NCBI GenBank assembly: GCA_947258385.1
Contig: CAMYII010000052.1
Location: 1-64,000, forward strand
Reading direction: 5' to 3'
DNA length: 64,000 nt
Source: Acidiferrobacterales bacterium
GTDB taxonomy: Bacteria > Pseudomonadota > Gammaproteobacteria > Acidiferrobacterales > SZUA-150
The notes beneath the pieces are model-generated. The model was given only the letters and a program-made list of their open reading frames with translations, made no database searches and was not told the origin of the DNA. Every line of letters begins with the position of its first letter. Position 1 is the stretch's first letter. Positions 15,742 through 24,781 of this stretch are shown one piece after another. The translations under genes and the position numbers were made by a program.

Positions 15742-16127
15742 CGCTTCCACCCCATAGTCGCAAACGGCTGCAAGGTTGGCATTCGGATCTGCGCCGTTTC
15801 CAGACCAGTATCTTTAGAGACTCTGCTTAAAGTATGGCCCCTGGGGTCGGGTCGATCAACATCCGCGGATTGTGGTTATCGCGGCAAGGAAAATACACGA
15901 TTGTTGCGTCTGCTCCGAGAAATAGTAGATGTTGCCCGGACCTACGGCTGCGGCCCCGCGGTTATCCACCGCTGACCCTCGATAAACGTATCCGTCACAC
16001 GAAATATCCGGGATTTGATGCCGACAGCCGCAGCATGACCTGCGGCGCGGGAGCCGGCGTTTATCGCAAGACTGGTTGTTTAGCAGTTTGTTGCATGACA
16101 GGTTTTTCATCAACCTGCCGGATACGC
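15742..16127. other. Gene-free stretch downstream of cbbO
   Basis: About 385 bp in which I see no supported gene, no tRNA and no T-rich terminator. Frames on either strand here have no recognisable motifs. Confidence 0.4.
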
Positions 16128-18464
16128 TTACTTGGTCAGAGACATGAACAGACGCGGCAGGCGCTCGGGCAGCCGCTGCACATGGTCCACGATGGAATAG
16201 CCGTTGACGCCGAAAATGCGGGAGACGTATTCGTCGGCCTGCGGATCCAGGGTGAGGCAATAGCTGGTCACGCCGCGGGTAACCAACTCCTCGACCGCCT
16301 TTTTGGTGTCGTGGCGCAGGTACTGCGGGTCGCGCTCGTCGATATCGGCGGGCTCGCCATCGGTGACGAGCAAAATAAGCTTCTTCTGCTGCGCTTGGCG
16401 TAACAAAAGACTGCCGGCGTGGCGCAGGGCGGCCCCCATGCGGGTCGACAGTCCGCCCCACATGCCGGCGAGGCGTGCCTTCACCTCATCGTCATAAGGC
16501 TGGTCGAAATCCTTGAAACGGTAATACTGCACGTCATGCCGGCCGTCGGAGGCGAAGCCGTGGATCGCGAACGGATCCCCGATCCCGTCGATGGCCCAGG
16601 ACAGCAGCGCGGTGGCCTCGCGCGCGAGCTGCAATACGGGGCGGTCGGTGCCGGGTATGGTTTCATTGGTGCTCTCGGAGAGGTCCAGCAGCACCAGCAC
16701 CGCGAGGTCGCGGGTCTTACGGATGTAGCGCACATTGACCCGCGGGTCCGGGGTCTCACCCATGCGCAGATTGACCATGGCACGGATGGCGGCGTTCAAG
16801 TCGATCTCATCGCCGTCTTCCTGATGCCGCTGGCGTATGAGGCCCTGGGGCTGCAGGGCATCGATAATGTGGCGGATGCGCGAGGCCAGGGGCCTGTGCT
16901 CCGTCAGCGCCCGGTCGATGTCCGCGGGATCGCCCTTGGGCTGACGCTTCTCCAGCACCGTCGCCCAGTCGGGGCGGTGCAGCTGCACTTGATAGTCCCA
17001 CTCGTGGTAATGGTAAGGCTCACTGGCCGGTTCCTTACCCTCCAGCTCGTTAATGGTGCAGCCCTCCTGATCCAGCCAGAACGGCGTCTCCAGGCGCCAG
17101 ATCTCCTGGGCGTCGTCGCCGGCCAGCTCGCAGTCGAGCTCGTTGGCCATTTCAATGACACTGACGGTCTTGCGCACCTGGCGGTGGCTCGCGGGCATGT
17201 ATTCGGCGTCGCGCCAGTCCGCCTCATCGAAGGCCCAGATGTAGCGATTATCGTCGCGATAGGGGATGGCGATGGACTCGAGGATGCGCAGACTCGGAAT
17301 GGCGCCGCGTTCGCCGAGTGTATTGAAAAACGTGACCCCCAGATCCCAGCTCAAGGCGTTGTCCTCGGGTCGCGCCTCGAATTCGGTTCGAAACGCGGCC
17401 ACGGCTTCGCTTATCCAGGGATCCGAATCCTCATAGGTGCCATCCAGCAGGGCATGCGCCAGGCGTTCCAACAGGTCGACGACCTCGTGCTCGGGATTGT
17501 TGACCTCGTCGGCCTGTTCGTGAAACTGCGCCCATAATTGTTTCAGCCCCGGAAACTCCCTGATCGCGAGATGCTCGATGCGGGCGTCTTCAAAGAGGCC
17601 AATGAGGAACATCTGCACCGGCGTCAGCGCCTCGGCGGAAATGGGTTCGTGGCCGTATGCCATGTGTGCGGCCGCATGCGTGCAGCTGGCGCGGTATAAC
17701 TCGCCACCGGGGATGCCGCCGTAATCGTCATAGGCATCGGGGACATGAATGACGCGGTCCTCGATGTACGGCTTGAGCCCTTCACGGCTCTCGTAATCCC
17801 CCGCCGTCGGACGCAGAAAAAAGTCTCGCCCCCACAAGGCGCGCAGGTAAAAGTTGAGCTTGCGCTGATTGTCGACGAACAAGGTGCCGCGGCGCTCCTT
17901 TTGCAGCACCGCCTGGCTGTCGGCCGACTCCAGGTTGAAATAGGCGGCCTGCGCCTGGAAATCGCGTCCGTGGGCCTGGGCGCCCCATAGCGCCCAGCGG
18001 CGCAGACCCCCGAGCGTGAGCTTGGAAAACAGTTGATCCAGATGCACCAGCATGGGCCGCAGGCCGCGTGGCACCTTGGCGGAGAGCTGGTGCAGCAGCT
18101 GCAGATAGGCGCGCAACAGCTCGGCATCGCCCAGGCGCCGGGCCGCCGTCGGCAGGCTGGAAAAAATCAGGCTGATGACCTGGCCGCTGACCATGGAGGC
18201 CAGCTGCATGGCGGCGGTGACGCAATCCTTGATGACCTCCTCGCCGACTTCCTTGACCACCGCGGGCATTTCCTGCAGATAGGCGACTTCCAGATCGGTG
18301 CCGCGCCCCAGGCTGGTCAGGGCCTTGGCGCCTTCCATGTAGTTATTGAGCCCGCGCGGTGACATGACCTTGGCCGCTTCGGCAAAGCTGGCCTCCAGGG
18401 TGTCGTGCACGTGCGGCTCGGCCTGTTCGAGGAATTCGCGATAGTCTTCGAGATTAACTGTCAT
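16128..18464 (-). CDS. cbbO: RuBisCO activase subunit CbbO (VWA-domain protein)
   Basis: A 778-residue protein of the NorD/CbbO family with a C-terminal von Willebrand A domain: LAVLVLLDLSESTNE is the MIDAS D-x-S-x-S region and LILLVTDGEPADIDERD the second metal-site strand. With CbbQ it forms the Q2O2-type activase that removes inhibitory sugar phosphates from form I RuBisCO, CbbO acting as adaptor. It is the last gene of cbbL-cbbS-cbbQ-cbbO, 189 bp downstream of cbbQ, a gap holding inverted repeats. Length agrees with other CbbO proteins. Confidence 0.93.
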   Translation of the reverse strand: MTVNLEDYREFLEQAEPHVHDTLEASFAEAAKVMSPRGLNNYMEGAKALTSLGRGTDLEVAYLQEMPAVVKEVGEEVIKDCVTAAMQLASMVSGQVISLIFSSLPTAARRLGDAELLRAYLQLLHQLSAKVPRGLRPMLVHLDQLFSKLTLGGLRRWALWGAQAHGRDFQAQAAYFNLESADSQAVLQKERRGTLFVDNQRKLNFYLRALWGRDFFLRPTAGDYESREGLKPYIEDRVIHVPDAYDDYGGIPGGELYRASCTHAAAHMAYGHEPISAEALTPVQMFLIGLFEDARIEHLAIREFPGLKQLWAQFHEQADEVNNPEHEVVDLLERLAHALLDGTYEDSDPWISEAVAAFRTEFEARPEDNALSWDLGVTFFNTLGERGAIPSLRILESIAIPYRDDNRYIWAFDEADWRDAEYMPASHRQVRKTVSVIEMANELDCELAGDDAQEIWRLETPFWLDQEGCTINELEGKEPASEPYHYHEWDYQVQLHRPDWATVLEKRQPKGDPADIDRALTEHRPLASRIRHIIDALQPQGLIRQRHQEDGDEIDLNAAIRAMVNLRMGETPDPRVNVRYIRKTRDLAVLVLLDLSESTNETIPGTDRPVLQLAREATALLSWAIDGIGDPFAIHGFASDGRHDVQYYRFKDFDQPYDDEVKARLAGMWGGLSTRMGAALRHAGSLLLRQAQQKKLILLVTDGEPADIDERDPQYLRHDTKKAVEELVTRGVTSYCLTLDPQADEYVSRIFGVNGYSIVDHVQRLPERLPRLFMSLTK

Positions 18465-18487
18465 GTGACTTCGATATGCATCTTCAG

Positions 18488-18645
18488 GTAACGCAAAGTG
18501 CGCGGAGGCGCAAAGGACGCAAAGAAAAACAATTTTCTGTTAAGAGACACGATTGACCTATGCAATACCTTTTTGACGCCAAAGGGAGAGCATTATTATT
18601 AGTAAAAACTCTGGTGCTTCGCGTCTCTGCGTCCTCTGCGTTTTC
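18488..18645. repeat. Inverted-repeat pair between cbbQ and cbbO
   Basis: The left arm (about 18490-18529) is made of cgcaaag-type units (acgcaaagtgcgcggaggcg, then caaaggacgcaaag). The right arm (about 18615-18645) carries the opposing gcgtctctgcgtcctctgcg. They could pair imperfectly over about 35 bp around an AT-rich centre. Similar repeats are widespread in bacterial intergenic regions; a role in mRNA processing between cbbQ and cbbO is only inferred. Confidence 0.55.
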
Positions 18646-18653
18646 AACCCGCG

Positions 18654-19454
18654 CTAGAAATAAGTCCCCACCGCGGCATCGAGGGTCTCGCGCATGTCCG
18701 GGTCGTCGGTAATGGGACGCACGAGCGTCATCCGGCAGGCCGGTTTCGGCTCGATGCCCTTGGCGATCAGGTTACCGGCGTAGACCAGCAGGCGGGTGGA
18801 GATGCCCTCGTCCAGGCCGTGGCCCTTGAGGTTGCGCGCGCGGTGAGCGACCTGCACCAGCTTGTTGGCGGTATCGCTGTCCAGCCCGGTTTCATGGCTG
18901 ACGATCTCGGCCTCCACGGCCGCCTCCGGGTAGACGAAGTCCAGGGCCCCGAAACGCTGCTTGGTGGACTGCTTGAGGTCCTTCATCAGGTTCTGATAAC
19001 CGGGATTATAGGAAATCACCAGCTGGAAATCCGGATGGGCGTGCACCAGCTCACCCTTTTTATCTAACGGCAGGTTGCGCCGGTGGTCGGTGAGCGGATG
19101 GATCACCACGGTGGTGTCCTGCCGCGCTTCGACCACTTCATCGAGGTAGCAGATGGCGCCGATACGTGCGGCGATGGTCAGCGGACCGTCCTGCCAGCGG
19201 GTGCCCTGGGCGTCGAGCAGAAAACGGCCGATCAGGTCCGAGGCGGTCATGTCCTCGTTGCAGGCCACCGTAATGAGCGGACGCCCAAGCTTCCAGGCCA
19301 TGTACTCCACGAACCGGGACTTGCCGCAGCCGGTCGGGCCCTTCAGCATGATCGGCATGCGCGCCGCATAGGCCGCTTCGTACAATTCGATTTCGTCCGA
19401 TACCGAGCGATAATAGGGTTCTTCGGTAATCTTATATTGGTCAATGTTTTCCAT
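18654..19454 (-). CDS. cbbQ: RuBisCO activase AAA+ subunit CbbQ
   Basis: The 266-residue MoxR-type AAA+ ATPase has Walker A GPTGCGKS (about 39-46), Walker B ICYLDEVVEAR, and sensor/arginine-finger regions (LVISYNPGYQ, STKQRFGALDF). It is full length for CbbQ/NorQ. The hexamer works with CbbO to reactivate RuBisCO. Its place directly after cbbS makes this the cbbQ rather than norQ version. Confidence 0.95.
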   Translation of the reverse strand: MENIDQYKITEEPYYRSVSDEIELYEAAYAARMPIMLKGPTGCGKSRFVEYMAWKLGRPLITVACNEDMTASDLIGRFLLDAQGTRWQDGPLTIAARIGAICYLDEVVEARQDTTVVIHPLTDHRRNLPLDKKGELVHAHPDFQLVISYNPGYQNLMKDLKQSTKQRFGALDFVYPEAAVEAEIVSHETGLDSDTANKLVQVAHRARNLKGHGLDEGISTRLLVYAGNLIAKGIEPKPACRMTLVRPITDDPDMRETLDAAVGTYF

Positions 19455-19522
19455 TACTTAAACTCTCTGACATTCGCTGACTTTAACGCGCGACCGATAA
19501 TCGCGATCCGATTCTTCACTTG

Positions 19523-19618
19523 GATACAAGATACAAGATGCAAGATACAAGATACAAGATACAAGTAAATGGTCCCAGATAGGCCCTCAACCTGTATTCA
19601 ATTTGTATCTTGTATCTG
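19523..19618. repeat. Heptamer-repeat array A (cbbS-cbbQ gap)
   Basis: The left arm at 19523-19565 consists of ATACAAG units (one ATGCAAG variant). The right arm at 19602-19618 carries the opposing CTTGTAT. The arms could pair. The cbbS terminator lies just to the right. Confidence 0.8.
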
Positions 19619-19622
19619 AAAC

Positions 19623-19659
19623 AAAAAGCCCCTGTCCGAGAACCGGTCAGGGGCTTTTT
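19623..19659. terminator. Rho-independent terminator after cbbS
   Basis: A 12-bp stem AAAAAGCCCCTG / CAGGGGCTTTTT around a 13-base loop. The stem ends in A/T runs on both sides, so it may work in both directions. It would lower read-through from cbbLS to cbbQO. Confidence 0.85.
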
Positions 19660-19686
19660 GCACAATACCACCTACCGGGAAGACGA

Positions 19687-20046
19687 TCAGGTCTTGATCG
19701 GACCGCGATAGATCACCATGGCCGTGCCCTGGGACTGGGCGTAATTGTCGTAACCGATCAGGCGCACATGATTCTTCGGATGCGCCTTGTGGCAGGCTTC
19801 GGCCTCGGCCAGGATCTTGTCCACGTCAGTCTCCCCGAACATCGGCAGCTTCCACATATACCAATAGTGGTCAAAAGCGTTCTCCGGCTCGGTGTGCTCA
19901 ACCGCTGGATTCCAACCCTTGGAGACGATGTACTCGACCTGCTTGCGGATCTTGTCCTTGTTCATCTCCGGCAGGTAGGAAAAGGTCTCGAACTTACGGC
20001 TGGCCGAATCGGTCAGGCTCGATTTGTAGTCTTGCATTTCGCTCAT
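19687..20046 (-). CDS. cbbS: Ribulose-bisphosphate carboxylase small subunit, form IA
   Basis: The 119-residue product has the small-subunit blocks [42 protein letters not shown] and RLIGYDN. The length fits form IA small subunits from proteobacteria, without a carboxysomal partner set nearby. It follows cbbL by 167 bp, a gap containing a strong hairpin and heptamer repeats, and is followed by a terminator. Confidence 0.97.
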   Translation of the reverse strand: MSEMQDYKSSLTDSASRKFETFSYLPEMNKDKIRKQVEYIVSKGWNPAVEHTEPENAFDHYWYMWKLPMFGETDVDKILAEAEACHKAHPKNHVRLIGYDNYAQSQGTAMVIYRGPIKT

Positions 20047-20114
20047 TGGTTTAACTCCAAAATTTAATGTTCAAATTCAAACAGTTCAACTGTCAGAAAG
20101 GCCCTGGGATCGAG

Positions 20115-20220
20115 TAGCAAGTCTCAAGTTACAAGTCGCAAGATAAAACATTCTTTCCTTGCAACTTGGAGGGAGCGGCGGCGTCCGCCGCTCCCGTCCT
20201 TGCCACTTGAAACTTATTTA
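20115..20220. repeat. Heptamer-repeat array B (cbbL-cbbS gap)
   Basis: The left arm at 20115-20143 reads AGCAAGT-CTCAAGT-TACAAGT-CGCAAGA. The right arm at 20199-20220 carries CTTGCCACTTGAAACTT. They enclose the strong hairpin at 20171-20195. The arm's right end reaches the cbbL stop codon. Confidence 0.7.
20171..20195. promoter_or_regulatory. Strong hairpin between cbbL and cbbS
   Basis: A perfect 11-bp GC-only-like stem GGGAGCGGCGG / CCGCCGCTCCC with a 3-base loop, 18 bp past the cbbL stop and without a T-run. It is more likely an mRNA-stability or processing structure tuning the cbbL:cbbS ratio than a terminator. Confidence 0.6.
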
Positions 20221-21635
20221 TGAGCCACATCCAGCTTGTCGACGGTGTCGAACTCGAACTTGATTTCCTTCCAGGTCTCCATCGCCATCTTCAGCTCGGG
20301 GCTGGACTTGGCGGCCGCGGTCAGGATCTCCTTGCCTTCCTTCTCGATGGGACGGCCCTCGTTACGGGCCTCGACGCAGGCCTCGAGCGCCACGCGGTTG
20401 GCCGCGGCACCCGCAGCATTCCCCCAGGGGTGACCCAGGGTACCGCCGCCGAACTGCAAGCAGGCGTCATCACCGAAGATCGCGACCAGTGCCGGCATGT
20501 GCCAGACGTGGATACCACCGGAGGCAACCGGGAACACGCCAGGCATGGAACCCCAATCCTGATCGAAGAAGATGCCGCGCGAGCGATCTTCCTTGATGAA
20601 AGAATCGCGCATGGTGTCGATCCAGCCCAGGGTCGCTTCACGATCACCTTCGAGCTTGCCGACCACGGTGCCGGAATGCAGGTGGTCGCCACCGGACAGG
20701 CGCAGGGCCTTGGCCAGCACCCGGAAATGGATACCGTGTTTGGGGTGACGATCCAGCACCGCGTGCATGGCACGGTGGATATGCAGCAGGATACCGTTGT
20801 CGCGGCACCAGTTGGCCAGGCCGGTGTTGGCGCAGAAGCCGCCGGTCAGGTAGTCGTGCATGATGATGGGCGCGCCCAGCTCTTTGGCATGCTCGGCACG
20901 CTTGTACATTTCTTCCGGAGTCGGGGCGGTCACGTTCAGGTAATGACCCTTGCGCTCACCAGTCTCTGCCTCAGCCTTATGGATGGCTTCCATCACGAAA
21001 TCGAAACGCTGACGCCAGCGCATGAACGGCTGCGAATTGATGTTCTCGTCGTCCTTGGTCAAATCCAGGCCACCACGCAGACATTCGTACACCGCGCGGC
21101 CATAGTTTTTGGCGGACAGACCCAGCTTGGGCTTGATGGTGCAACCCAGCAGCGCACGGCCATATTTGTTGAATATGTCACGCTCAACCTGAATACCGTG
21201 CGGCGGGCCACCACAGGTCTTGACGTAAGCGATGGGGAAGCGCACGTCTTCCAAACGCAGGTGGCGCAGGGCCTTGAAGCCGAAGACGTTACCCACCAGC
21301 GAGGTGAAGACGTTGACCACCGAGCCCTCTTCGAACAAATCGATGGGATAGGCAACGAAGGCATAGAACGACTCGTCGTCACCGGGGACGTCCTCGATGG
21401 CGTAGGCGCGGCCTTTGTAATAGTCCAGATCGGTCAGCAGGTCGGTCCACACCGTGGTCCAGGTGCCGGTGGAGCTCTCCGCGGCCACCGCAGCGGCAGC
21501 CTCTTCACGGGGTACGCCCGGCTGCGGGGTGATCTTGAAGCAGGCCAGAATATCCGTGTCCAACGGGGTGTACTCCGGCATCCAGTAGGTCTCGCGGTAA
21601 TCCTTCACACCCGCGCTATAGGTTTTTGCTGCCAT
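20214..21635 (-). CDS. cbbL: Ribulose-bisphosphate carboxylase large subunit, form IA
   Basis: The 473-residue large subunit fixes CO2 onto ribulose-1,5-bisphosphate. The catalytic TIKPKLGLS (K168) and the carbamylated lysine K194 in [11 protein letters not shown] are present, as are HIHRAMHAV and the loop-6 [12 protein letters not shown]. The usual Phe in GLDFTKDDEN is Leu here, a mild change. AGGAGG sits at good distance before the ATG. The order cbbL-cbbS-cbbQ-cbbO with no carboxysome shell genes points to the cytosolic form IAq enzyme. It is divergent from cbbR. Confidence 0.98.
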   Translation of the reverse strand: MAAKTYSAGVKDYRETYWMPEYTPLDTDILACFKITPQPGVPREEAAAAVAAESSTGTWTTVWTDLLTDLDYYKGRAYAIEDVPGDDESFYAFVAYPIDLFEEGSVVNVFTSLVGNVFGFKALRHLRLEDVRFPIAYVKTCGGPPHGIQVERDIFNKYGRALLGCTIKPKLGLSAKNYGRAVYECLRGGLDLTKDDENINSQPFMRWRQRFDFVMEAIHKAEAETGERKGHYLNVTAPTPEEMYKRAEHAKELGAPIIMHDYLTGGFCANTGLANWCRDNGILLHIHRAMHAVLDRHPKHGIHFRVLAKALRLSGGDHLHSGTVVGKLEGDREATLGWIDTMRDSFIKEDRSRGIFFDQDWGSMPGVFPVASGGIHVWHMPALVAIFGDDACLQFGGGTLGHPWGNAAGAAANRVALEACVEARNEGRPIEKEGKEILTAAAKSSPELKMAMETWKEIKFEFDTVDKLDVAHK

Positions 21636-21865
21636 GTGCAGTCCTCCTGATCAAGTTTTCGAAAAAATCGGTCGCAACGTCCGGGCCGGCCAATCCGGCG
21701 AAACAAAGCGTCTCTCAGCCTCGATGGTCCGCCCTGCACCGCCCTGAAGACCGCGGCGGTTGAGAAGCATCCCCCTAAGGAGCTCGAAATTATATGCCCC
21801 GTTTATATAAAGTAAACTAAATAATAATGATTGATATCATAAGCTATTACTTATATTATTAGGGC
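21636..21865. promoter_or_regulatory. Divergent cbbL/cbbR control region
   Basis: A 230-bp gap with an AT-rich part next to cbbR. On the minus strand a good sigma-70-type promoter is seen: -10 TATAAT (21794-21789) and -35 TTTACT (21816-21811) with 16-bp spacing, giving a cbbL leader of about 145 nt. Just upstream of it lie two palindromes, TGATATCA (21832-21839) and ATAAG-N6-CTTAT (21839-21854). These are likely binding sites for the LysR-type regulator CbbR. Confidence 0.65.
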
Positions 21866-22804
21866 ATGGCTCTGAACGTAACTTTTCGCCAACTCAAGGT
21901 CTTCGACGCGGTGGCCCAGCACCTGAGCTACACCCGTGCGGCCAAAGCGCTTTTTCTCACCCAGCCGGCAGTGTCCATGCAAATCAAACAGTTAGAGGAC
22001 AATGTCGGCCTGCCGCTGTTCGAGCAGTTGGGTAAGCGGATCTATCTGACGGAGGCCGGGCGTGAGCTCCACAATTACAGTCGCGCCATCGCCCAGCAGC
22101 TCGACGAGGCCGACACGGTCCTCAAGCAGCTCAAGGGCGTCAAACGCGGGCGTCTCGCCGTCTCGGTCGCCAGTACGGCCAATTACTTCGCCACCCGCCT
22201 GCTGGCCACCTTTAGCAAACGCCACGGCTCGGTCACTGTGAGCCTGGATGTCACCAACCGCGAGAGCCTGCTGCGCCAACTGGCCAACAACGAGCAGGAC
22301 CTGGTGATCATGGGCCGGCCGCCGGCGGACGTGGACCTGGCGGTGGAGGCGTTTGCCAAGAATCCACTGGTGATGATCGCTCCCCCGGACCATGCACTGG
22401 CCAAGGCAAAAAAAATCGCCCTTGCCCGTCTGCAGGGAGAGACCTTCGTGGTCCGCGAGCACGGCTCGGGTACGCGCATCGCCATGGAACGTTTCTTTGC
22501 CGATAAAGGCGTCAAGCTCACCACCGGCATGGAGATGAACAGTAACGAGGCGATCAAACAGGCCGTGGAGGCGGGCCTGGGCCTGGGCATTGTCTCTATC
22601 CATACGCTCGAGCTGGACCTTGAGGCCGGCAGGCTGGTCACCCTGGACGTGAAGGGTTTCCCCATTCTGCGCCACTGGTACGTGGTGCATCGCCAGGGCA
22701 AGCGCCTCTCACCCGTCGCCCAGGCCTTCAAGGAATTCGTGTTGCAGGAAGGCTCCAGCCTGCTGCCGTATGGCTTAGAGAAGCTGCACCGGGCGTCAGG
22801 CTGA
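21866..22804 (+). CDS. cbbR: LysR-type transcriptional regulator of the cbb operon
   Basis: The 312-residue product opens with the LysR helix-turn-helix (TFRQLKVFDAVAQHLSYTRAA and FLTQPAVSMQIKQLE) and has a full effector-binding domain (LAVSVASTANYFATRLLATF, GIVSIHTLELDLEAGRL). CbbR senses metabolites such as NADPH or RuBP and activates the cbb genes. Its divergent placement from cbbL is the classic arrangement. It is probably autoregulated from the shared gap. Confidence 0.95.
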   Translation: MALNVTFRQLKVFDAVAQHLSYTRAAKALFLTQPAVSMQIKQLEDNVGLPLFEQLGKRIYLTEAGRELHNYSRAIAQQLDEADTVLKQLKGVKRGRLAVSVASTANYFATRLLATFSKRHGSVTVSLDVTNRESLLRQLANNEQDLVIMGRPPADVDLAVEAFAKNPLVMIAPPDHALAKAKKIALARLQGETFVVREHGSGTRIAMERFFADKGVKLTTGMEMNSNEAIKQAVEAGLGLGIVSIHTLELDLEAGRLVTLDVKGFPILRHWYVVHRQGKRLSPVAQAFKEFVLQEGSSLLPYGLEKLHRASG

Positions 22805-22959
22805 GCAATCGGCCGGGCAGGGGGTGTATTGCCTTGGCGGGCATTTTGTGTCATCACTATGCGCCGCAACGAGAACCCTGAATCGAGCATGGGCCGACGG
22901 ACCAACACGCACCTGTTTGACTGCCCTCCGCTTTCGCGCTGTCTTGAAGGAGAACATTG

Positions 22960-23523
22960 ATGAAAAAGATCGTAATTGCAATGACGATGATCGTCTGCCA
23001 ATCCGGTATCGCAGTGGCCGCCGATACGCAGGATCGCACCGCAGCGAGCCGCGCAGTCGTCAAGTCCTTCATGCAGGAGCTCAAGGGCGAGTTGCAACAG
23101 GCCATGAAAGCAGGCGGCCCCACCAATGCCATCGAAGTGTGCAAGACCAAGGCGCCGAAGATTGCCGCGGATCATTCGAACAAGCAGGGTTGGCGTGTGG
23201 CCCGCACCAGCCTGAAAGTGCGCAATCCCGGAAACGCGCCGGATGCCTGGGAACGCAAGGTGCTGAAGTCCTTCGAGGCGCGTAAGGCCAAGGGGGAACA
23301 TATCACAAAGATGGAGCATACCGAGGTCGTGACCCAGAATGGCAAACAGACCTTCCGCTACATGAAAGCCATCCCCACCGGCCAGGTCTGTGTGAACTGT
23401 CACGGCGCCAAGATCGACGCCGCCACCGAGGCCAAGCTGAAGCAGGTCTATCCCACCGATAAGGCACGCGGCTTCAGCGTGGGTGATATCCGCGGGGCCT
23501 TCACCATCAGCCAGCCGATGTGA
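22960..23523 (+). CDS. Exported DUF3365 c-type haem protein
   Basis: A 187-residue protein with a cleavable signal (KKIVIAMTMIVCQSGIAVAA) and one haem-binding CVNCH (about 144-148), placing it in the DUF3365 (Tll0287-like) periplasmic haem family. Family members have been proposed as redox or gas sensors, sometimes fused to kinases. This one is stand-alone, so its function is unknown. GAAGGAG precedes the ATG. It lies 155 bp after cbbR on the same strand and ends at a clear terminator. Confidence 0.85.
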   Translation: MKKIVIAMTMIVCQSGIAVAADTQDRTAASRAVVKSFMQELKGELQQAMKAGGPTNAIEVCKTKAPKIAADHSNKQGWRVARTSLKVRNPGNAPDAWERKVLKSFEARKAKGEHITKMEHTEVVTQNGKQTFRYMKAIPTGQVCVNCHGAKIDAATEAKLKQVYPTDKARGFSVGDIRGAFTISQPM

Positions 23524-23544
23524 GGACCGGTGCGGCCCTCAATG

Positions 23545-23572
23545 AAAAAGGGCGGGGAAACCCGCCCTTTTT
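23545..23572 (+). terminator. Terminator after the DUF3365 gene
   Basis: A 12-bp stem AAAAAGGGCGGG / CCCGCCCTTTTT with a GAAA tetraloop, 21 bp past the stop codon, followed by T residues. Confidence 0.92.
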
Positions 23573-23607
23573 CTGCCACTTCTTTCTTAAGGTGCGCTGA
23601 TTAGCGA

Positions 23608-23630
23608 GGCGGTACAGGAATGTACCGCCT
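23608..23630. terminator. Hairpin in the convergent gap after fba
   Basis: A perfect 9-bp stem GGCGGTACA-ggaa-TGTACCGCC. There is no T-run, so termination of leftward fba transcription is only a guess. Confidence 0.4.
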
Positions 23631-23665
23631 GCGGAGCTAAAAATGCAAAAAGTCCATGGATGGCT

Positions 23666-24730
23666 TTAGTTCACCCGCGGATCGAGCTTGCCGCTCTCAT
23701 ACTCGCTGACCATGCCCTCCAGCGAGACGGGCTTGATCTTGGAGGCGTTGCCGGCAGTACCAAAGGCCTCGTAACGCGCCTTGCAAATCTCCTTCATGGC
23801 CTGGGTCGCGGCCTTGAAGTATTTGCGCGGATCGAAATTCTTGGGGTTGTCGGCCAGGTGCTTGCGGATGGCGCCGGTGGAAGCCATACGCAGGTCGGTA
23901 TCGATATTGACCTTGCGCACGCCATTTTTGATGCCTTCCTGGATCTCTTCGACCGGCACGCCATAGGTCTCGCCCATGTCACCGCCGTAGTCGTTGATGA
24001 TCTTGAGCCAGTCCTGCGGCACGGAGCTGGAACCGTGCATTACCAGATGGGTGTCGGGGATGCGGGTGTGGATTTCCTTGATGCGCTTGATGGCCAGGAT
24101 GTCCCCCGTCGGTGGGCGGGTAAATTTGTACGCGCCGTGGCTGGTACCGATGGCGATGGCCAACGCGTCGACCTTGGTCTGCTTGACAAAGTCGGCGGCC
24201 TGCTCGGGGTCAGTCAGCAGCTGATCGTGAGAGAGCTTGCCCTCGGCGCCGGAGCCGTCTTCCTCGCCGGCCATCCCGGTCTCCAGGGAACCCAGGCAGC
24301 CCAGCTCACCCTCGACCGACACGCCCCCGGCGTGCGCCATATCCACCACCCGGCGCGTGACATCGACATTGTATTCATAGCTGGCCGGGGTCTTCATGTC
24401 TTCCATCAGAGAGCCGTCCATCATCACCGAGCTGAAACCGAGCTGGATGGAACGCTGGCACACCCCCGGCGAGGAGCCGTGATCCTGGTGCATAACCACC
24501 GGAATGTGCGGCCACTGCTCGATCGCCGCCAGGATGAGATGGCGCAGAAAAGGCGCGCCGGCATAGCTGCGGGCACCGGCCGAGGCCTGCACGATCACGG
24601 GGCTATCGGTTTCGTCGGCCGCTTCCATGATGGAGTGCATCTGCTCCATGTTGTTAACGTTGTAAGCTGGCACGCCGTAGCCGTGTTCCGCGGCATGATC
24701 CAGCAATTGGCGTAGTGAAATCAGGGCCAT
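23666..24730 (-). CDS. fba: Class II fructose-bisphosphate aldolase (CbbA type)
   Basis: The 354-residue zinc-dependent aldolase contains [30 protein letters not shown] with the metal-binding His and the DxS pattern, [19 protein letters not shown], and [10 protein letters not shown]. It acts in the Calvin cycle and glycolysis on fructose-1,6- and sedoheptulose-1,7-bisphosphate. Length matches the CbbA group of autotrophs. It is the last gene of the tkt-gap-pgk-pyk-fba row and has AGGAGG before its ATG. Confidence 0.96.
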   Translation of the reverse strand: MALISLRQLLDHAAEHGYGVPAYNVNNMEQMHSIMEAADETDSPVIVQASAGARSYAGAPFLRHLILAAIEQWPHIPVVMHQDHGSSPGVCQRSIQLGFSSVMMDGSLMEDMKTPASYEYNVDVTRRVVDMAHAGGVSVEGELGCLGSLETGMAGEEDGSGAEGKLSHDQLLTDPEQAADFVKQTKVDALAIAIGTSHGAYKFTRPPTGDILAIKRIKEIHTRIPDTHLVMHGSSSVPQDWLKIINDYGGDMGETYGVPVEEIQEGIKNGVRKVNIDTDLRMASTGAIRKHLADNPKNFDPRKYFKAATQAMKEICKARYEAFGTAGNASKIKPVSLEGMVSEYESGKLDPRVN

Positions 24731-24781
24731 AATTCCTCCTAAAGATACTAGATACGTTTACTCTCAAAAACCAAAAGAAAA

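Noticed and set aside
18488-18645. tRNA or small RNA between cbbQ and cbbO
   Set aside because: The arms consist of cgcaaag-type repeats; no cloverleaf or CCA end is seen.
19523-19566. Possible CRISPR because of short regular repeats
   Set aside because: Units are 7 bp without spacers, so this is a tandem array and not a CRISPR.
20220-21650. Long rightward open frame opposite cbbL
   Set aside because: It is the antisense shadow of the RuBisCO large-subunit gene, made possible by high GC and codon bias.
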